From assembly GCA_002729695.1 (NCBI GenBank), contig PBYQ01000019.1, positions 39,760 through 103,759 of the forward strand: DNA of 64,000 nt, read 5' to 3'. Below, one piece after another: positions 1 through 9,706 of the stretch; within the stretch, counting starts at the first letter, position 1; the number at the start of each line of letters is the position of its first letter. Origin of the DNA: Citromicrobium sp. (GTDB lineage: Bacteria; Pseudomonadota; Alphaproteobacteria; Sphingomonadales; Sphingomonadaceae). Below the pieces are notes generated by a model. It was given only the letters and a program-made list of their open reading frames with translations, did no database searches and was not told the origin of the DNA. Both the position numbers and the translations under genes were made by a program.

Positions 1-12
1 CCCTAACCTTTG

Positions 13-1335
13 CTAGTCTGTGGGGACCGCGGATGGTCCGCGTAGGGATCGTGCCGGGCATTCGACCCTTCGGCAGGTGCGGCACCCCGGACCGATCGGC
101 ACCGCGTCCTCCGGCTTCAGTGAAACGCCTCTGGCGAGCGCGAAGTTCTCCGCAAACCGCGCCTCGAGCCCGAGGAAGAGCGTATCTTCGCGCGGTTCGT
201 CGGCAATAGGCGGTGCGGCGATCTGCGCGATCAACCAGTGCGGGGGCCCCAGCGCGCCGCTTTCCATCATCACCGCCTGCGCCCGCAACTCCGCAGGAGC
301 GTGGAAAGCCAAGCGGGGACACCCAGGCCGTCTGTCGAGCAGGCTCGCATCGCTTGCACCGAGCAGCCGCTCGACCAGCTGTACCGAGGGGTCCACCCTC
401 CCCACGAAAAACGGGAGCCCGCGCTGGCTCACCCTCTGCATCGTCGTAAAGCGCCGCGCGACCTCGCCGACATCGGTGGCGAAGCGGCGGGCGAGGACAC
501 GCGGATCGTAAGCAGTGGCCTCGCACGCGCGCAAGAAGCGGCCATAGGGCATGATCAGCGCGCGGGCATAGTAACTGCGCAAATAGCTGGTGAACGCTTC
601 CTTGGTGCCCGCCAGGTCGAAGCTGGCACCATTGGCGATGTCGGCGATCATGTCGCGCTGTTCCAGCTCGGCAATCTGCCGTGCAAGCGCGAGATTGCGC
701 GCCGCTGGCGAGAGCATCTCGGACAGTTGCACCTGCCGTGCGTGCAGATCGAGACGCCGGTTGGTCTCAGGCATCACCGCCCGTGGGAGATAGCGGATCG
801 CGAGATCGTGGCGGTCGCGCAAGTAATCGGTCAGCGCCGCCCCTATGTCCGCGCGGGTCAGACGAAGTTCGTCGGCCAAGCCTTCTGCTGCCTCGTCCAG
901 ATCGGCGAAGTGATTGCGCCATCGTTCGATCGCGCGCGAGACATCTTCCTCAAAGGGCTGTTCCTGATAGACCGCGCGGCCGCCCTCGTCGAACAGGCGG
1001 GCGAATGCGGCGGCAGCCTGCGGAGCGGCGGCGAGGAATTCGATCGCCTCGGCACGATCGATGCCGAGATCGGCAAAGCGCTCGTCGCCCAAGCGGCGCG
1101 CAAGCCCGTCGATCCCGCCGATCGCCCCGTCTTCCTGCAAGGCGCGCGGGTCGTAATCGAACTGGTCGACCAGTTCGACCACCACGCGCGCCGTGACCGG
1201 ACGCTGGTTGCGCTCAATCAGGTTGAGATAGCTGGGCGAGATCGACAGGCGCTGCGCCATCACTGCCTGGGTCAGGCCTTCGCGACGGCGCAGTCGGCGC
1301 AGCGCGGCGCCAGCATAGAGGGATGGTTCGCTCAT
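13..1335 (-). CDS. ScfR/RamB-type XRE-family transcriptional regulator
   Basis: A 440-residue regulator. Residues about 8-65 form an XRE-type helix-turn-helix (LTQAVMAQRLSISPSYLNLIER). The rest matches the layout of short-chain fatty-acyl regulators (ScfR, RamB/PrpR-like): an IrrE/DUF955-like middle without an HExxH motif, then a C-terminal region ending in a cysteine cluster (GCRTCRRVECPAR). Such proteins control glyoxylate-cycle or methylcitrate genes in response to acyl-CoA. I chose the ATG giving MSEPSLYAG, because the 46 codons upstream look non-coding and run into the aceA promoter. It is divergent from isocitrate lyase, its likely target. The family call is firm; the ligand is unknown. 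Confidence 0.85.
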   Translation of the reverse strand: MSEPSLYAGAALRRLRRREGLTQAVMAQRLSISPSYLNLIERNQRPVTARVVVELVDQFDYDPRALQEDGAIGGIDGLARRLGDERFADLGIDRAEAIEFLAAAPQAAAAFARLFDEGGRAVYQEQPFEEDVSRAIERWRNHFADLDEAAEGLADELRLTRADIGAALTDYLRDRHDLAIRYLPRAVMPETNRRLDLHARQVQLSEMLSPAARNLALARQIAELEQRDMIADIANGASFDLAGTKEAFTSYLRSYYARALIMPYGRFLRACEATAYDPRVLARRFATDVGEVARRFTTMQRVSQRGLPFFVGRVDPSVQLVERLLGASDASLLDRRPGCPRLAFHAPAELRAQAVMMESGALGPPHWLIAQIAAPPIADEPREDTLFLGLEARFAENFALARGVSLKPEDAVPIGPGCRTCRRVECPARSLRGPSAVPTD

Positions 1336-1366
1336 AAGAGGGCTATCGCTCCAAGGTGTGAATATA

Positions 1367-1428
1367 TTTACAAACTGACAAACGCATTGGGCGAGAATCG
1401 CCTCGGATGACAAGTTGTTTTGTAATTT
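1367..1428. promoter_or_regulatory. Candidate ScfR operator half-sites between regulator and aceA
   Basis: This AT-rich patch lies in the divergent spacer. It holds two related half-sites in opposite orientation: TTTACAAACTGACAAA at 1367-1382 and, on the minus strand, AAATTACAAAACAACTTGT at 1410-1428. Both contain a TTACAAA core. RamB/ScfR regulators bind A/T-rich sites of this sort, so this is the likely operator region for both genes. This is inference from position and similarity only. Confidence 0.35.
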
Positions 1429-1494
1429 TTCTGTCTGAAGAGCGTGTCGATGCGTATCCGCTTGGCAGCACATTCAATCCTGCGGAGCATCGCA

Positions 1495-3090
1495 ATGACC
1501 TACCAGAATGAAATCAATTCGCTGGACAACACGATCGCCGATGGCGGACCTGCCTGGGCTGCCATCGACAGCACGTCTGCTGCGCGGATGCGCCTGCAGA
1601 ACCGTTTCCGCACCGGGCTCGACATCGCGAAGTACACCGCGAAGATCATGCGCGCCGACATGGACGCCTATGACGCCGATCCGGCATACTACACGCAGTC
1701 GCTGGGCGCATGGCACGGTTTCATCGGCCAGCAGCAGATGATCGCGATCAAGAAGCACTTCGGCAGCACCAAGCGCCGCTACCTCTACCTGTCGGGCTGG
1801 ATGGTCGCCGCGCTGCGCAGCGAATTCGGCCCCCTGCCCGACCAGTCGATGCACGAGAAGACCGCCGTGCCCGAACTGATCGAGGAGATTTACACCTTCC
1901 TCAAGCAGGCCGACGCGCGCGAGCTGGGCGGCATGTTCCGCGATCTCGACGCTGCTCGCGAGAGTGGCAACGAAACCGAAGCCAAGCGTCTGGAAAAGGC
2001 CATCGACGGGTACGAAACTCACGTGGTTCCGATCATTGCGGACATCGACGCAGGCTTCGGCAATGCCGAGGCGACCTACCTGCTCGCCAAGCAGATGATC
2101 GAGGCGGGCGCCTGCGCGCTGCAGATCGAAAACCAGGTGTCGGACGAGAAGCAGTGCGGCCACCAGGACGGCAAGGTCACCGTTCCGCACGAGGACTTCC
2201 TCCAGAAGATCCGCGCGATCCGCTACGCCTTCCTCGAACTGGGCGTGGATGATGGCATCATCGTCGCGCGGACCGACAGCCTGGGTGCCGGCCTGACCAA
2301 GCAGATCGCCTACAGCACCGAGCCGGGCGACCTGGGCGACCAGTACAACAGCTTCCTCGATTGCGACGAGGTCGACCCGTCCGACATCAAGAACGGCCAG
2401 GTCTTCATCAGCCGCGACGGCAAGCTGCTGGCGCCCAAGCGCCTGCCGAGCAACCTCTACCAGTTCCGCCCCGGCACGGGTGTGGACCGGGTCGTGCTCG
2501 ACTGCATCACCTCGCTGCAGCACGGCGCCGACCTGCTGTGGATCGAGACCGAGAAGCCGCATGTCGAGCAGATCGCCGAAATGGTCGACAAAATCCGCGA
2601 GACGGTGCCCAATGCAAAGCTGGTCTACAACAACTCGCCCAGCTTCAACTGGACGCTCAACTTCCGCCAGCAAGTGTTTGATGCGTGGGAGGAAAGCGGA
2701 AAGGATGTGAGCGCCTACGATCGCGCCAAGCTGATGAGCGTGGACTACGACGGTACCGACCTGGCGATCGAGGCGGATGCGAAGATCCAGAGCTTTCAGG
2801 CCGACGCCGCGAAGCGTGCGGGCATCTTCCACCACCTGATCACGCTGCCGACCTACCACACAGCCGCGCTGAGCACGGACAACCTTGCCAAGCGCTACTT
2901 CGGCGAAGAGGCGATGCTGGGCTACGTCAAGAACGTCCAGCGCGAGGAAATCCGCCAGCAGATCGCCTGCGTGAAGCACCAGAACATGGCCGGTTCCGAC
3001 ATCGGAGACGACCATAAGGAATACTTTGCCGGTGAAGCGGCCCTCAAGGCCGGCGGCAAGGACAACACGATGAACCAGTTCGCCGCCTAG
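1495..3090 (+). CDS. aceA: Isocitrate lyase
   Basis: Cleaves isocitrate to glyoxylate and succinate in the glyoxylate shunt. The protein is 531 residues, the length of the longer Pseudomonas-type isocitrate lyase rather than the ~430-residue E. coli form. The active-site loop reads EKQCGHQDGKV, the long-form variant of the KKCGH signature, and the metal-binding DIDAGFGN is present. The ATG at 1495 is preferred over the upstream ATG at 1444 because GGAG lies 7 nt before it and the family begins near MTYQNEI. It is divergent from the ScfR-type regulator, which suggests induction on acetate or fatty acids. No malate synthase lies in the window. Confidence 0.96.
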   Translation: MTYQNEINSLDNTIADGGPAWAAIDSTSAARMRLQNRFRTGLDIAKYTAKIMRADMDAYDADPAYYTQSLGAWHGFIGQQQMIAIKKHFGSTKRRYLYLSGWMVAALRSEFGPLPDQSMHEKTAVPELIEEIYTFLKQADARELGGMFRDLDAARESGNETEAKRLEKAIDGYETHVVPIIADIDAGFGNAEATYLLAKQMIEAGACALQIENQVSDEKQCGHQDGKVTVPHEDFLQKIRAIRYAFLELGVDDGIIVARTDSLGAGLTKQIAYSTEPGDLGDQYNSFLDCDEVDPSDIKNGQVFISRDGKLLAPKRLPSNLYQFRPGTGVDRVVLDCITSLQHGADLLWIETEKPHVEQIAEMVDKIRETVPNAKLVYNNSPSFNWTLNFRQQVFDAWEESGKDVSAYDRAKLMSVDYDGTDLAIEADAKIQSFQADAAKRAGIFHHLITLPTYHTAALSTDNLAKRYFGEEAMLGYVKNVQREEIRQQIACVKHQNMAGSDIGDDHKEYFAGEAALKAGGKDNTMNQFAA

Positions 3091-3177
3091 CTGCGAAGCC
3101 TTGTCACCGGGACGCTCGGTCGGCATGGCTGACCAGCGAGCCCGGGACGAAGCATTGCCAATGGAGCGATAAGACCG

Positions 3178-3363
3178 ATGACTGAAGAAACCGATACCCC
3201 CAAGGAACCGGGCCGCGCGCGTGCGCTGCTCTCCACTGCCGACTTCCGCTTGCTGCGCGCCGCTCTCGCGAGCCATGCCCGCACCACGGAAGACCGCGAG
3301 GAGCTGGCGAAAATCAACGCCTTGCATCACCGGCTTGGAACATACGTCCCCGACGCGGAATAA
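3178..3363 (+). CDS. Small hypothetical protein
   Basis: A 61-residue, charged, probably helical protein (LLSTADFRLLRAALASHART) of unknown function. It has no signal peptide, membrane segment or cysteine. It starts 87 nt after aceA and is followed by a strong hairpin, so it may be the last gene of the aceA transcript. Codon use looks coding and the ORF is clean, but I recognise no family. Confidence 0.55.
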   Translation: MTEETDTPKEPGRARALLSTADFRLLRAALASHARTTEDREELAKINALHHRLGTYVPDAE

Positions 3364-3385
3364 TCGCGCGGAGAGGATGCCTGCG

Positions 3386-3419
3386 GCGGGCGCATGGGGA
3401 TGAAGCCCCGTGCGCCCGC
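3386..3419 (+). terminator. Hairpin terminator after the 61-residue gene
   Basis: A 14-bp stem (GCGGGCGCATGGGG against CCCCGTGCGCCCGC, one G-T wobble) with a 6-nt loop, followed by TTGCGTTT. The T tract is poor, so termination strength is uncertain. It closes the aceA transcript before the carbonic anhydrase gene. Confidence 0.5.
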
Positions 3420-3480
3420 TTGCGTTTGGGCGGGCAGCGGCTAGACCGCGCGGCGAGTTTCGGCCCGAGGAGATCGAATA

Positions 3481-4128
3481 ATGCCCCGCTTCGCTGATGG
3501 TGTCCTGAAGTTTCAGAACGAGGTCTTTCCCGAAAAGAAGGAACTTTTCGAACGGCTGAGCCTGGGCCAGTCGCCCGAGGCGCTGTTCATCACCTGCTCC
3601 GATTCGCGGATCGAAACGGGGATGATGACGCAGACCGATCCGGGCGACCTGTTCATCTGCCGCAACGCGGGCAACATCGTTCCTCCGCACACCAACCAGA
3701 CGGGCGGGATGACTGCCAGCATCGAATTCGCCTCCGCCGCGCTCAAGGTGCCGCACATCATCGTGTGCGGGCACACCGAATGCGGCGCGATGAAGGGCGC
3801 GATGGACCTGCATCACGACGCCACTTCGCTCGACACCCTGCCCCACGTCCGCGAATGGCTGGGCTTCAGCCGCGCGGCGGTCGACATTGTCGACGCCCTG
3901 GCAGAGGGCAAGAGCGAGACCGACAAGATGCGCATGCTGCTGGAGCAGAACGTCGTCCTCCAGCTGCAGCATCTGCGCACCCACCCCACCGTCGCGCTGC
4001 AGCTCGCGCGCGGCGAGGTGGAGCTTCACGGGTGGGTCTACGACATCAAGACCGGCGCGGTGGACGCCTACGACCCCGATCAGGACCGCTTCGTCTCCAT
4101 CGAGGAACGCTACGGCCTGGGCGGCTAA
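3481..4128 (+). CDS. Beta-class carbonic anhydrase
   Basis: Interconverts CO2 and bicarbonate in the cytoplasm. The 215-residue protein carries the beta-class zinc site: Cys39 in CSDSRI, His98 and Cys101 in GHTECGAMKG, plus the Asp41-Arg43 dyad. The start is supported by GAGGAG just upstream. Its stop overlaps the stop of the convergent M20 hydrolase by 4 nt. A role in supplying bicarbonate to carboxylases is usual for the family; nothing here shows a specific partner. Confidence 0.94.
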   Translation: MPRFADGVLKFQNEVFPEKKELFERLSLGQSPEALFITCSDSRIETGMMTQTDPGDLFICRNAGNIVPPHTNQTGGMTASIEFASAALKVPHIIVCGHTECGAMKGAMDLHHDATSLDTLPHVREWLGFSRAAVDIVDALAEGKSETDKMRMLLEQNVVLQLQHLRTHPTVALQLARGEVELHGWVYDIKTGAVDAYDPDQDRFVSIEERYGLGG

Positions 4129-5471
4129 CTCCCCGAAACGGGCATCAGTTGCATCGCCGACGCCGCCAGCGCTTCCGCGCCGGTGGCGATCACCTTTTCC
4201 GCATCGGGTGCCCACAAGGGGCTGTGGAGCGACGGCAGCGTCGCCTCACCCTTCTGCGCCGCTTCCCACTCGTCCATCGGCACACCGCCGACCCAGAAGA
4301 TGAAGGATTCGACGTCGTCGGGCGCCGCCCGATGGAACTGGCCGAAATCTTCGCCCCCCATCACGCTGGGCACCTGCATCACGCGCTCCTCGCCAAAACG
4401 GCTCCGGAAGCCCGCAATCACGCTCTCGGTCAATTCCGGATCGTTGTAGGTCGAGGGCGTGTACGGCTCTTCCACCGTCACCACGGGCATCAGGTCGTCG
4501 GGCAGGCCCGCAGCGATCGCCTCACCGCGCGCGATGCGGGCGATCCCGTCGAGCAGCAGCTTGCGCGATTCGTCGGTATAGCTGCGCACGGTCAGCTGCA
4601 GCTTCGCCTCATCCGAGATGATGTTGTGCTTCGAACCTGCGCGGAAACTGCCGACCGTCACCACACCGGGTTCGAGCGGCGAAAGCTCGCGACTGACCAA
4701 CGTCTGCAATTTCATCACGATCGCACTGGCGAGCACGATCGGGTCCCTGGTCGTCTGCGGATAGGCCCCGTGCCCGCCGATGCCTTTCACCGTGATATCC
4801 ACGCTATCCACGTTCGCCAGCGCATAGCCGGGCGCGTAGCCGATCATCCCGGCGGGAAACTGCGCCGCATCGTGGAAGGCTATCGCGTAGTCCGGCTTGG
4901 GAAACCTCTCGTAAAGTCCGTCTTCCAGCATCGCGAGCGCGCCCAGCCCCAGTTCTTCTGCCGGTTGCAGGATCATCACCAGCGTGCCGCTCCATTGGTC
5001 CTTGTGATCGACCAGCTGCTGCGCCGCGCCGATCCACGCGGCCATGTGCGTATCGTGCCCGCAGGCGTGCATCACGCCGGTTTCGACACCGCTCGCCGGC
5101 GTCGCGGTTACGGTGGAGGCAAACGGCAGCCCGGTCTGTTCGACCACCGGCAGCGCGTCCATATCGGCGCGGATCAGCACGGTCGGGCCTTCGCCGTTCT
5201 TCATCACGGCGACCACGCCCGTCTTGCCGACGCCCTGAGTGACGTCGAAACCCATCGCCCGGGCACGCGCGGCCAGCTTGGCCGAGGTTTCCGTTTCTTC
5301 GAAACTCAGTTCGGGATGCTCGTGCAGATCGCGGTAGAGCGCCATCAGTTCGGGCATGTCCTGGGCCAGGCCTTCGCGCAGCGTGTCGGACTGAGCGAAT
5401 GCCGAGGTGGAGCACAACATTGCCCCTGCCGCCGCTGCGATGGCACCCGCCATCCGAACCTGTCCGATCAT
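4125..5471 (-). CDS. Exported M20-family amidohydrolase/metallopeptidase
   Basis: A 448-residue zinc hydrolase of the M20/AmiA type, which removes acyl or amino-acid groups from amide substrates. Metal-site motifs are visible: RADMDALPV, then HACGHDTHMAAW. A Sec signal peptide (AGAIAAAAGAMLCSTSAFA) at the N-terminus places it in the periplasm, unlike the cytoplasmic hippurate or indole-acetyl hydrolases of this family. The start giving MIGQVRMAG has GGGGAG upstream; a longer reading frame exists but would bury the signal peptide. The substrate cannot be told from sequence. Confidence 0.9.
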   Translation of the reverse strand: MIGQVRMAGAIAAAAGAMLCSTSAFAQSDTLREGLAQDMPELMALYRDLHEHPELSFEETETSAKLAARARAMGFDVTQGVGKTGVVAVMKNGEGPTVLIRADMDALPVVEQTGLPFASTVTATPASGVETGVMHACGHDTHMAAWIGAAQQLVDHKDQWSGTLVMILQPAEELGLGALAMLEDGLYERFPKPDYAIAFHDAAQFPAGMIGYAPGYALANVDSVDITVKGIGGHGAYPQTTRDPIVLASAIVMKLQTLVSRELSPLEPGVVTVGSFRAGSKHNIISDEAKLQLTVRSYTDESRKLLLDGIARIARGEAIAAGLPDDLMPVVTVEEPYTPSTYNDPELTESVIAGFRSRFGEERVMQVPSVMGGEDFGQFHRAAPDDVESFIFWVGGVPMDEWEAAQKGEATLPSLHSPLWAPDAEKVIATGAEALAASAMQLMPVSGS

Positions 5472-5637
5472 TCCCGATTCTCCCCTTGCCCCGGTTCGCC
5501 TGACACACCTGACACAGTGTCCAAGCAACGAAATCCACTCGATCGATCGCGGCCCGTCAATCGCTTTGTTCGATAAGTTCCGGGCCGCGCGAAAGCTCAT
5601 GTCCTACCCATCGCAAATTTGGCGCGGGTAGGAAATG

Positions 5638-7443
5638 CTACAGCCGGTACGTCAGCACCAGCAGGACGGAGAGCGTGGTGACCATCAGCAGCACCAGCGG
5701 CACGCCGGTGCGGATATAGTCGGAAAATTCGTAGCCGCCCTCGCCCATGATCAGCATGTTGGTCTGATAGGCGATTGGCGTCGCGTAACACAGGTTGCAG
5801 CCGAACAGCACCGCGAGCACCAGCGGTTCCGGTGGCAGGCCCAGCTGTGTGGCGATGCTGAAGGCAATCGGGGTGCCCACGGTCGCGGCGGTCGCGTTCG
5901 ACGCGAAGTTGGTCAGTACGGTCACGAACAGCATCACCGCCGCCAGCACGAAGGCTGGTGCCAGCGAACTCATTCCGCCGGCCAGCACCATCCCCAGCCA
6001 TGCCGCCGCACCGCTCGCATCGATGATCTGGCCAACCGCAATGCTCGCCGCGACCAGCACGATGACCTTGGCCGAAAGCGCACGCCCCACCCGGTCGAAC
6101 TTCACGCACCCGGTGACGAACATCAGGATCGCCCCCGCAAGCGCGGAGATCGCGATGGGGAACAGGCCGACAGAGGCGGTGACGATGGCCCCGCCCATGA
6201 TGACCGCTGCCAAGACTGCCTTGGAGCGTCGGGGAAGCTCGCGCATCCCTTCGAGCATCAGCAGGCTGTCTCCGCGCGCGAATTCCTCCAGCTCGGCACG
6301 CAGGCCCGTCACCATCAGCACGTCGCCTTCGGCAAAGCGCAGATCGGTATCGGAATAGTCGGTCTGTTCCTTCTGCCCGCCGGTCCACCGATCGGGCCGA
6401 TGCACGCCGAGCACGGCGACACCGTACAGGTCCGCGATACCCGAGCTTGGCAGAGTACGGCCGATCAGGCGGGAATCGGCCGTTACCGCCATTTCCACCA
6501 CGATCACGTCGTCGCCGCGCGCATCGGCTTGCCGCTTGATCTTGGAGAGCACCCAATCGGGCGCGACCTCGCCGCGCAGCAGGCGCATCGCGCTTTCGAT
6601 CCCTTCCTGCGTGCCGGAGATCAGCAGGCGCTGCTGCGGCTGCAGCTTGCCCACCGGCGGATTGTGCACGCGCACATCCTTGCCCAGGCGCGGCAGGACG
6701 TCTGCCAGCAGTTCACCGGTCAGCGGACCGTCCTCGCTCACCCGCAGCCGTGCCTGGAAACGGCGGCTCTCGCGCGTGTCCTCGATCCGGTTGTCCTTCA
6801 GGAGGCGCGGCATCACCAGCCACAGGTAGGGAAGCGCGATGGCGGCGGCGAACAATACGATCGGGGTGAAGTGAAACACGCTCATCTCGGGCAGACCGAG
6901 GTCCATCGCGATCGACACGACCAGGATGTTGGTCGAGGTGCCGATGGTGGTCGCCATCCCGCCGATCAGCACCGCCGCGTTAAGCGGGATCAGCGTCTTG
7001 GAGGCAGGCAGCGCACCGCGCGCGGCGAGGCTGACGAAGATCGGCAGCAGCAGCACCAGCACCGGCGTATCGTTGACCGCCATCGACAATAGCATCGCAG
7101 CCACCAGAGAAACCAGCAGGCCAATCTGGAGGTTCCACTTGAACAGCCGTTCGAGGATCTGCGCGGCAGGCTCCAGCGCGCCGGTCACCACCAGGCCGCG
7201 CCCCATGATCATCAGCGCGCAGATGGTGATGAGCGCGTAATGCCCGAAACCCGAGAATGCGAGCGAGAGGCCGTCCGTTGGCTTGGTATCGGGGAGCGGG
7301 AAGAAATAGAGGAACACCGCGATCACCGCGATGGTCAGCAGCGAAACGATCTCTGTCGACAGCCTGCTGCGTGCGAAGCCGAAGAACATGGCGACCGTCA
7401 CGACCATTGCGGCGATCGCGTGAAAGGAAGGGGGTTCGATCAT
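5638..7443 (-). CDS. SLC13/DASS-family permease with RCK_C domains
   Basis: A 601-residue inner-membrane transporter of the divalent anion:Na+ symporter (CitT/ArsB-like) superfamily. Two hydrophobic halves flank a soluble middle section (about residues 200-390) that resembles paired TrkA-C/RCK_C regulatory domains. Repeated motifs such as AVNDTPVLVLLLPIF and TNFASNATAATVGTPIAF match the helix-hairpin substrate sites of the family. Bacterial relatives carry sulfate, dicarboxylates or other anions; the substrate is not determined here. It lies downstream of nothing obvious and is probably transcribed alone. Confidence 0.88.
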   Translation of the reverse strand: MIEPPSFHAIAAMVVTVAMFFGFARSRLSTEIVSLLTIAVIAVFLYFFPLPDTKPTDGLSLAFSGFGHYALITICALMIMGRGLVVTGALEPAAQILERLFKWNLQIGLLVSLVAAMLLSMAVNDTPVLVLLLPIFVSLAARGALPASKTLIPLNAAVLIGGMATTIGTSTNILVVSIAMDLGLPEMSVFHFTPIVLFAAAIALPYLWLVMPRLLKDNRIEDTRESRRFQARLRVSEDGPLTGELLADVLPRLGKDVRVHNPPVGKLQPQQRLLISGTQEGIESAMRLLRGEVAPDWVLSKIKRQADARGDDVIVVEMAVTADSRLIGRTLPSSGIADLYGVAVLGVHRPDRWTGGQKEQTDYSDTDLRFAEGDVLMVTGLRAELEEFARGDSLLMLEGMRELPRRSKAVLAAVIMGGAIVTASVGLFPIAISALAGAILMFVTGCVKFDRVGRALSAKVIVLVAASIAVGQIIDASGAAAWLGMVLAGGMSSLAPAFVLAAVMLFVTVLTNFASNATAATVGTPIAFSIATQLGLPPEPLVLAVLFGCNLCYATPIAYQTNMLIMGEGGYEFSDYIRTGVPLVLLMVTTLSVLLVLTYRL

Positions 7444-7535
7444 CGCTTCATCCAGCGATAGCGCTTCGCAGGGGCGCTAGGCAATCGTACGCGTGCGCTA
7501 AGCCATGCAAAAATGCGTCGAAAGCGCGGTGTGCG

Positions 7536-7620
7536 TGGTGCCCCTGGCCCGACTCGAACGGGCACTCCTTTCGGAACTCGATTTTGAGTCGAGCGCGTCT
7601 ACCAATTCCACCACAGGGGC
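7536..7620 (-). tRNA. tRNA-Leu (anticodon CAA)
   Basis: An 85-nt class II tRNA. The acceptor stem GCCCCTG pairs with CAGGGGC, followed by A and an encoded CCA. There is a long variable arm, the T-loop GTTCGAGTC, and an anticodon loop CTCAAAA that gives CAA for UUG leucine codons. Confidence 0.96.
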
Positions 7621-7776
7621 TTCCCGTGCGAAGGTTCGGTCGCTTAGCCGAGCATGCGGATTGCTTCAACGGCAAAGCCCGATAGCACACAATTTACCGG
7701 TCGAACCGGTCCAACCAGCCTCGTGACCTGTGCAATGGGTCGGCCCGGTGCCCCAGGCCGCATCGCAATCGGATGA

Positions 7777-8604
7777 CTAGCCCGCGTTGCGCAGCGAAGC
7801 GGCAACGACCTTGTGCATTTTTGAATGCAGGCCGTCATTGCCCGCCAGAACCTGCTCCGTGTGGATCGGCTGACTGCGGCCGCGGTAATCGGTCACGAAC
7901 CCGCCCGCTTCGCGCACCAGCAGGCACCCTGCCGCCGTGTCCCACGGCTGGAGGTCGCTTTCCCAGAAGCCGTCGAAGCGGCCCGCGGCAACCCATGCGA
8001 GGTCGAGCGAGGCGGCACCGAAACGGCGAATCCCGGCGACTTCGGGCCCGAGGGCGCCGAAAATCCGGCTCCATTCGGAGAAGTTTCCGTGGCCCTGGAA
8101 GGGAATGCCGGTCGCGATCAGTGCGTCGGACATGCGGTTGCGCGACGACACGCGCAGGCGCCCGTCGTGCAGCCATGCGCCCCGGGTCTTCTCGGCCCAG
8201 AAGGTTTCGTCGGTGATCGGCTGATAGACGACCGCGGCGGTCACATCGCCCCAGCCCGAACCATCCAGCTTGCGTTCCTGCACCGCGATCGACACCGCGA
8301 AATGCGGGATACCGTGGAGGAAGTTGCTCGTCCCGTCGAGCGGGTCGATCACCCAGCGCGGCTGGCCGTCCTCACCCGCGATCTCGCCCGCTTCCTCCAG
8401 CAGGAAACCCCAACCGGGGCGCGCCTGCAAAAGATCGTCGTAGAGCGAACGTTCGGCGCGCATATCCGCCTTGCTGACGAAATCCGCAGGGCCCTTGCGG
8501 CTGACCTGCAAGTGCTCGATTTCGCCGAAATCGCGGCGGAGCCTGCTGCCTGCACGGCGCGCGGCGCGCTCCATGACGCGGATGAGGCCGGAAAGTGCTG
8601 CCAT
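7777..8604 (-). CDS. Inositol monophosphatase family protein (SuhB-like)
   Basis: A 275-residue Mg-dependent phosphatase. The metal site is WVIDPLDGTSNFLHG (Asp87, Asp90) with acidic LLEE just before, and the second motif is PWDTAAG. The family removes phosphate from inositol-1-phosphate and related molecules; SuhB members also act in rRNA antitermination. It begins 6 nt downstream of the efp stop and is likely co-transcribed with it. A second, diverged IMPase-like gene lies at 49.5 kb, so roles may be divided. Confidence 0.9.
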   Translation of the reverse strand: MAALSGLIRVMERAARRAGSRLRRDFGEIEHLQVSRKGPADFVSKADMRAERSLYDDLLQARPGWGFLLEEAGEIAGEDGQPRWVIDPLDGTSNFLHGIPHFAVSIAVQERKLDGSGWGDVTAAVVYQPITDETFWAEKTRGAWLHDGRLRVSSRNRMSDALIATGIPFQGHGNFSEWSRIFGALGPEVAGIRRFGAASLDLAWVAAGRFDGFWESDLQPWDTAAGCLLVREAGGFVTDYRGRSQPIHTEQVLAGNDGLHSKMHKVVAASLRNAG

Positions 8605-8610
8605 TGGTCG

Positions 8611-9174
8611 TCAGCCAGCCTTGCCGACGTAGGACTGTTCGTACACGTCGACGATGATCCGCGTGCCGCTTTCGATGTGCGGCGGCACCATGATGCGCAC
8701 GCCGTTGTCGAGGATCGCGGGCTTGTAGCTGGAGGAAGCGGTCTGCCCCTTCACCACCGCGTCCGCTTCGACGATCTGCGCTTCGATCTGCTCTGGCAGC
8801 GCGACCGAGATCGGCTTTTCTTCCCACAGTTCCAGCGTCACGGTCATGCCGTCCTGCAGGAACGGGCGGGCGTCGCCCAGCAGGTCGCTCGGCAGGTTGA
8901 TCTGTTCGTAGGTGTCGGTGTCCATGAACACCAGCATCTCGCCATCCTCGTACAGGAACTGGTAGTCCTTGGTGTCAAGGCGGACCTTTTCGACCGTGTC
9001 GGCGCTGCGGAAGCGCACGTTGGTCTTGCGGCCATCCTGCAGGTTCTTCATCTCGACCTGCATGTACGCACCGCCCTTGCCCGGCTGGGTGTGCTGGATC
9101 TTGGCAACCTTCCAGATGCCGCCCTCGTACTCGATAATATTGCCGGGGCGGATATCGACGCCACTGATCTTCAT
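8611..9174 (-). CDS. efp: Elongation factor P
   Basis: A 187-residue translation factor that rescues ribosomes stalled at polyproline. It has the KOW-like N-terminal domain with the modifiable lysine at the tip of [10 protein letters not shown] (Lys33), then two OB domains. The C-terminal signature about [14 protein letters not shown] is intact. The start is the ATG giving [11 protein letters not shown]; the longer frame upstream is non-coding. PGKGGA is the lysine-type loop of EpmA-modified factors, not the arginine type. Confidence 0.97.
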   Translation of the reverse strand: MKISGVDIRPGNIIEYEGGIWKVAKIQHTQPGKGGAYMQVEMKNLQDGRKTNVRFRSADTVEKVRLDTKDYQFLYEDGEMLVFMDTDTYEQINLPSDLLGDARPFLQDGMTVTLELWEEKPISVALPEQIEAQIVEADAVVKGQTASSSYKPAILDNGVRIMVPPHIESGTRIIVDVYEQSYVGKAG

Positions 9175-9301
9175 GGGTTTTACCTTGGGTGCTTGCAAAA
9201 GAGGTCTGCCGGGCGAGACGATGGGACGCCCAAGCAGCAAGGCGCGCGCCTTAGCGGAGCGCTCATGGTCAGGCAAGGTAAGGCATCCTATATTGCGCCC
9301 C

Positions 9302-9694
9302 ATGGACAGGAAATTCCCGCTTCTCGGACCGCTCGTTGCCGGTGCCGCGCTCTTCACGAGTGTCGCAGCCGTTGCCTCCCCGACACCGCTGCCGCAGGCA
9401 GGCAGGCTCGATACGCTGCCGATCGGCACCTATCAGTGCACGCTGCCGGGCGATGCGAGCGGGCCGGCGTGGCACCGCGTCCCCGACGCCGACTTTACGA
9501 TTCTCAACGCTTCGAGCTACGAGGCGAAGGGCAGCAGCGGCGTATACCTGCTGCGCGGCGACCTGGTCACCTTCACGCGCGGCCCGCTGAAAGGTACGAC
9601 ACTCGAACGCACGGGGCGCATCATGCTGCGTGAACGGGCGGACGACGGCACCCTGGGCGAAATGCGCTGCGTCCGGGCCGGTCAGGCCGACTGA
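9302..9694 (+). CDS. Exported hypothetical protein
   Basis: 130 residues with a clear Sec signal peptide ([20 protein letters not shown]) followed by a small soluble domain with two cysteines (GTYQCTLPG and MRCVRA) that could form a disulfide. It is divergent from efp and convergent with the M23 gene. The domain (…[16 protein letters not shown]…) resembles small conserved sphingomonad periplasmic proteins, but I assign no function. The start at 9302 is chosen because the signal peptide begins there. Confidence 0.7.
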   Translation: MDRKFPLLGPLVAGAALFTSVAAVASPTPLPQAGRLDTLPIGTYQCTLPGDASGPAWHRVPDADFTILNASSYEAKGSSGVYLLRGDLVTFTRGPLKGTTLERTGRIMLRERADDGTLGEMRCVRAGQAD

Positions 9695-9706
9695 TCCGGC
9701 CTGCGG

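Noticed and set aside
1474..4215. A 913-codon minus-strand frame covering aceA and the carbonic anhydrase gene
   Set aside because: Both real genes on the plus strand have full catalytic motifs; the antisense frame does not.
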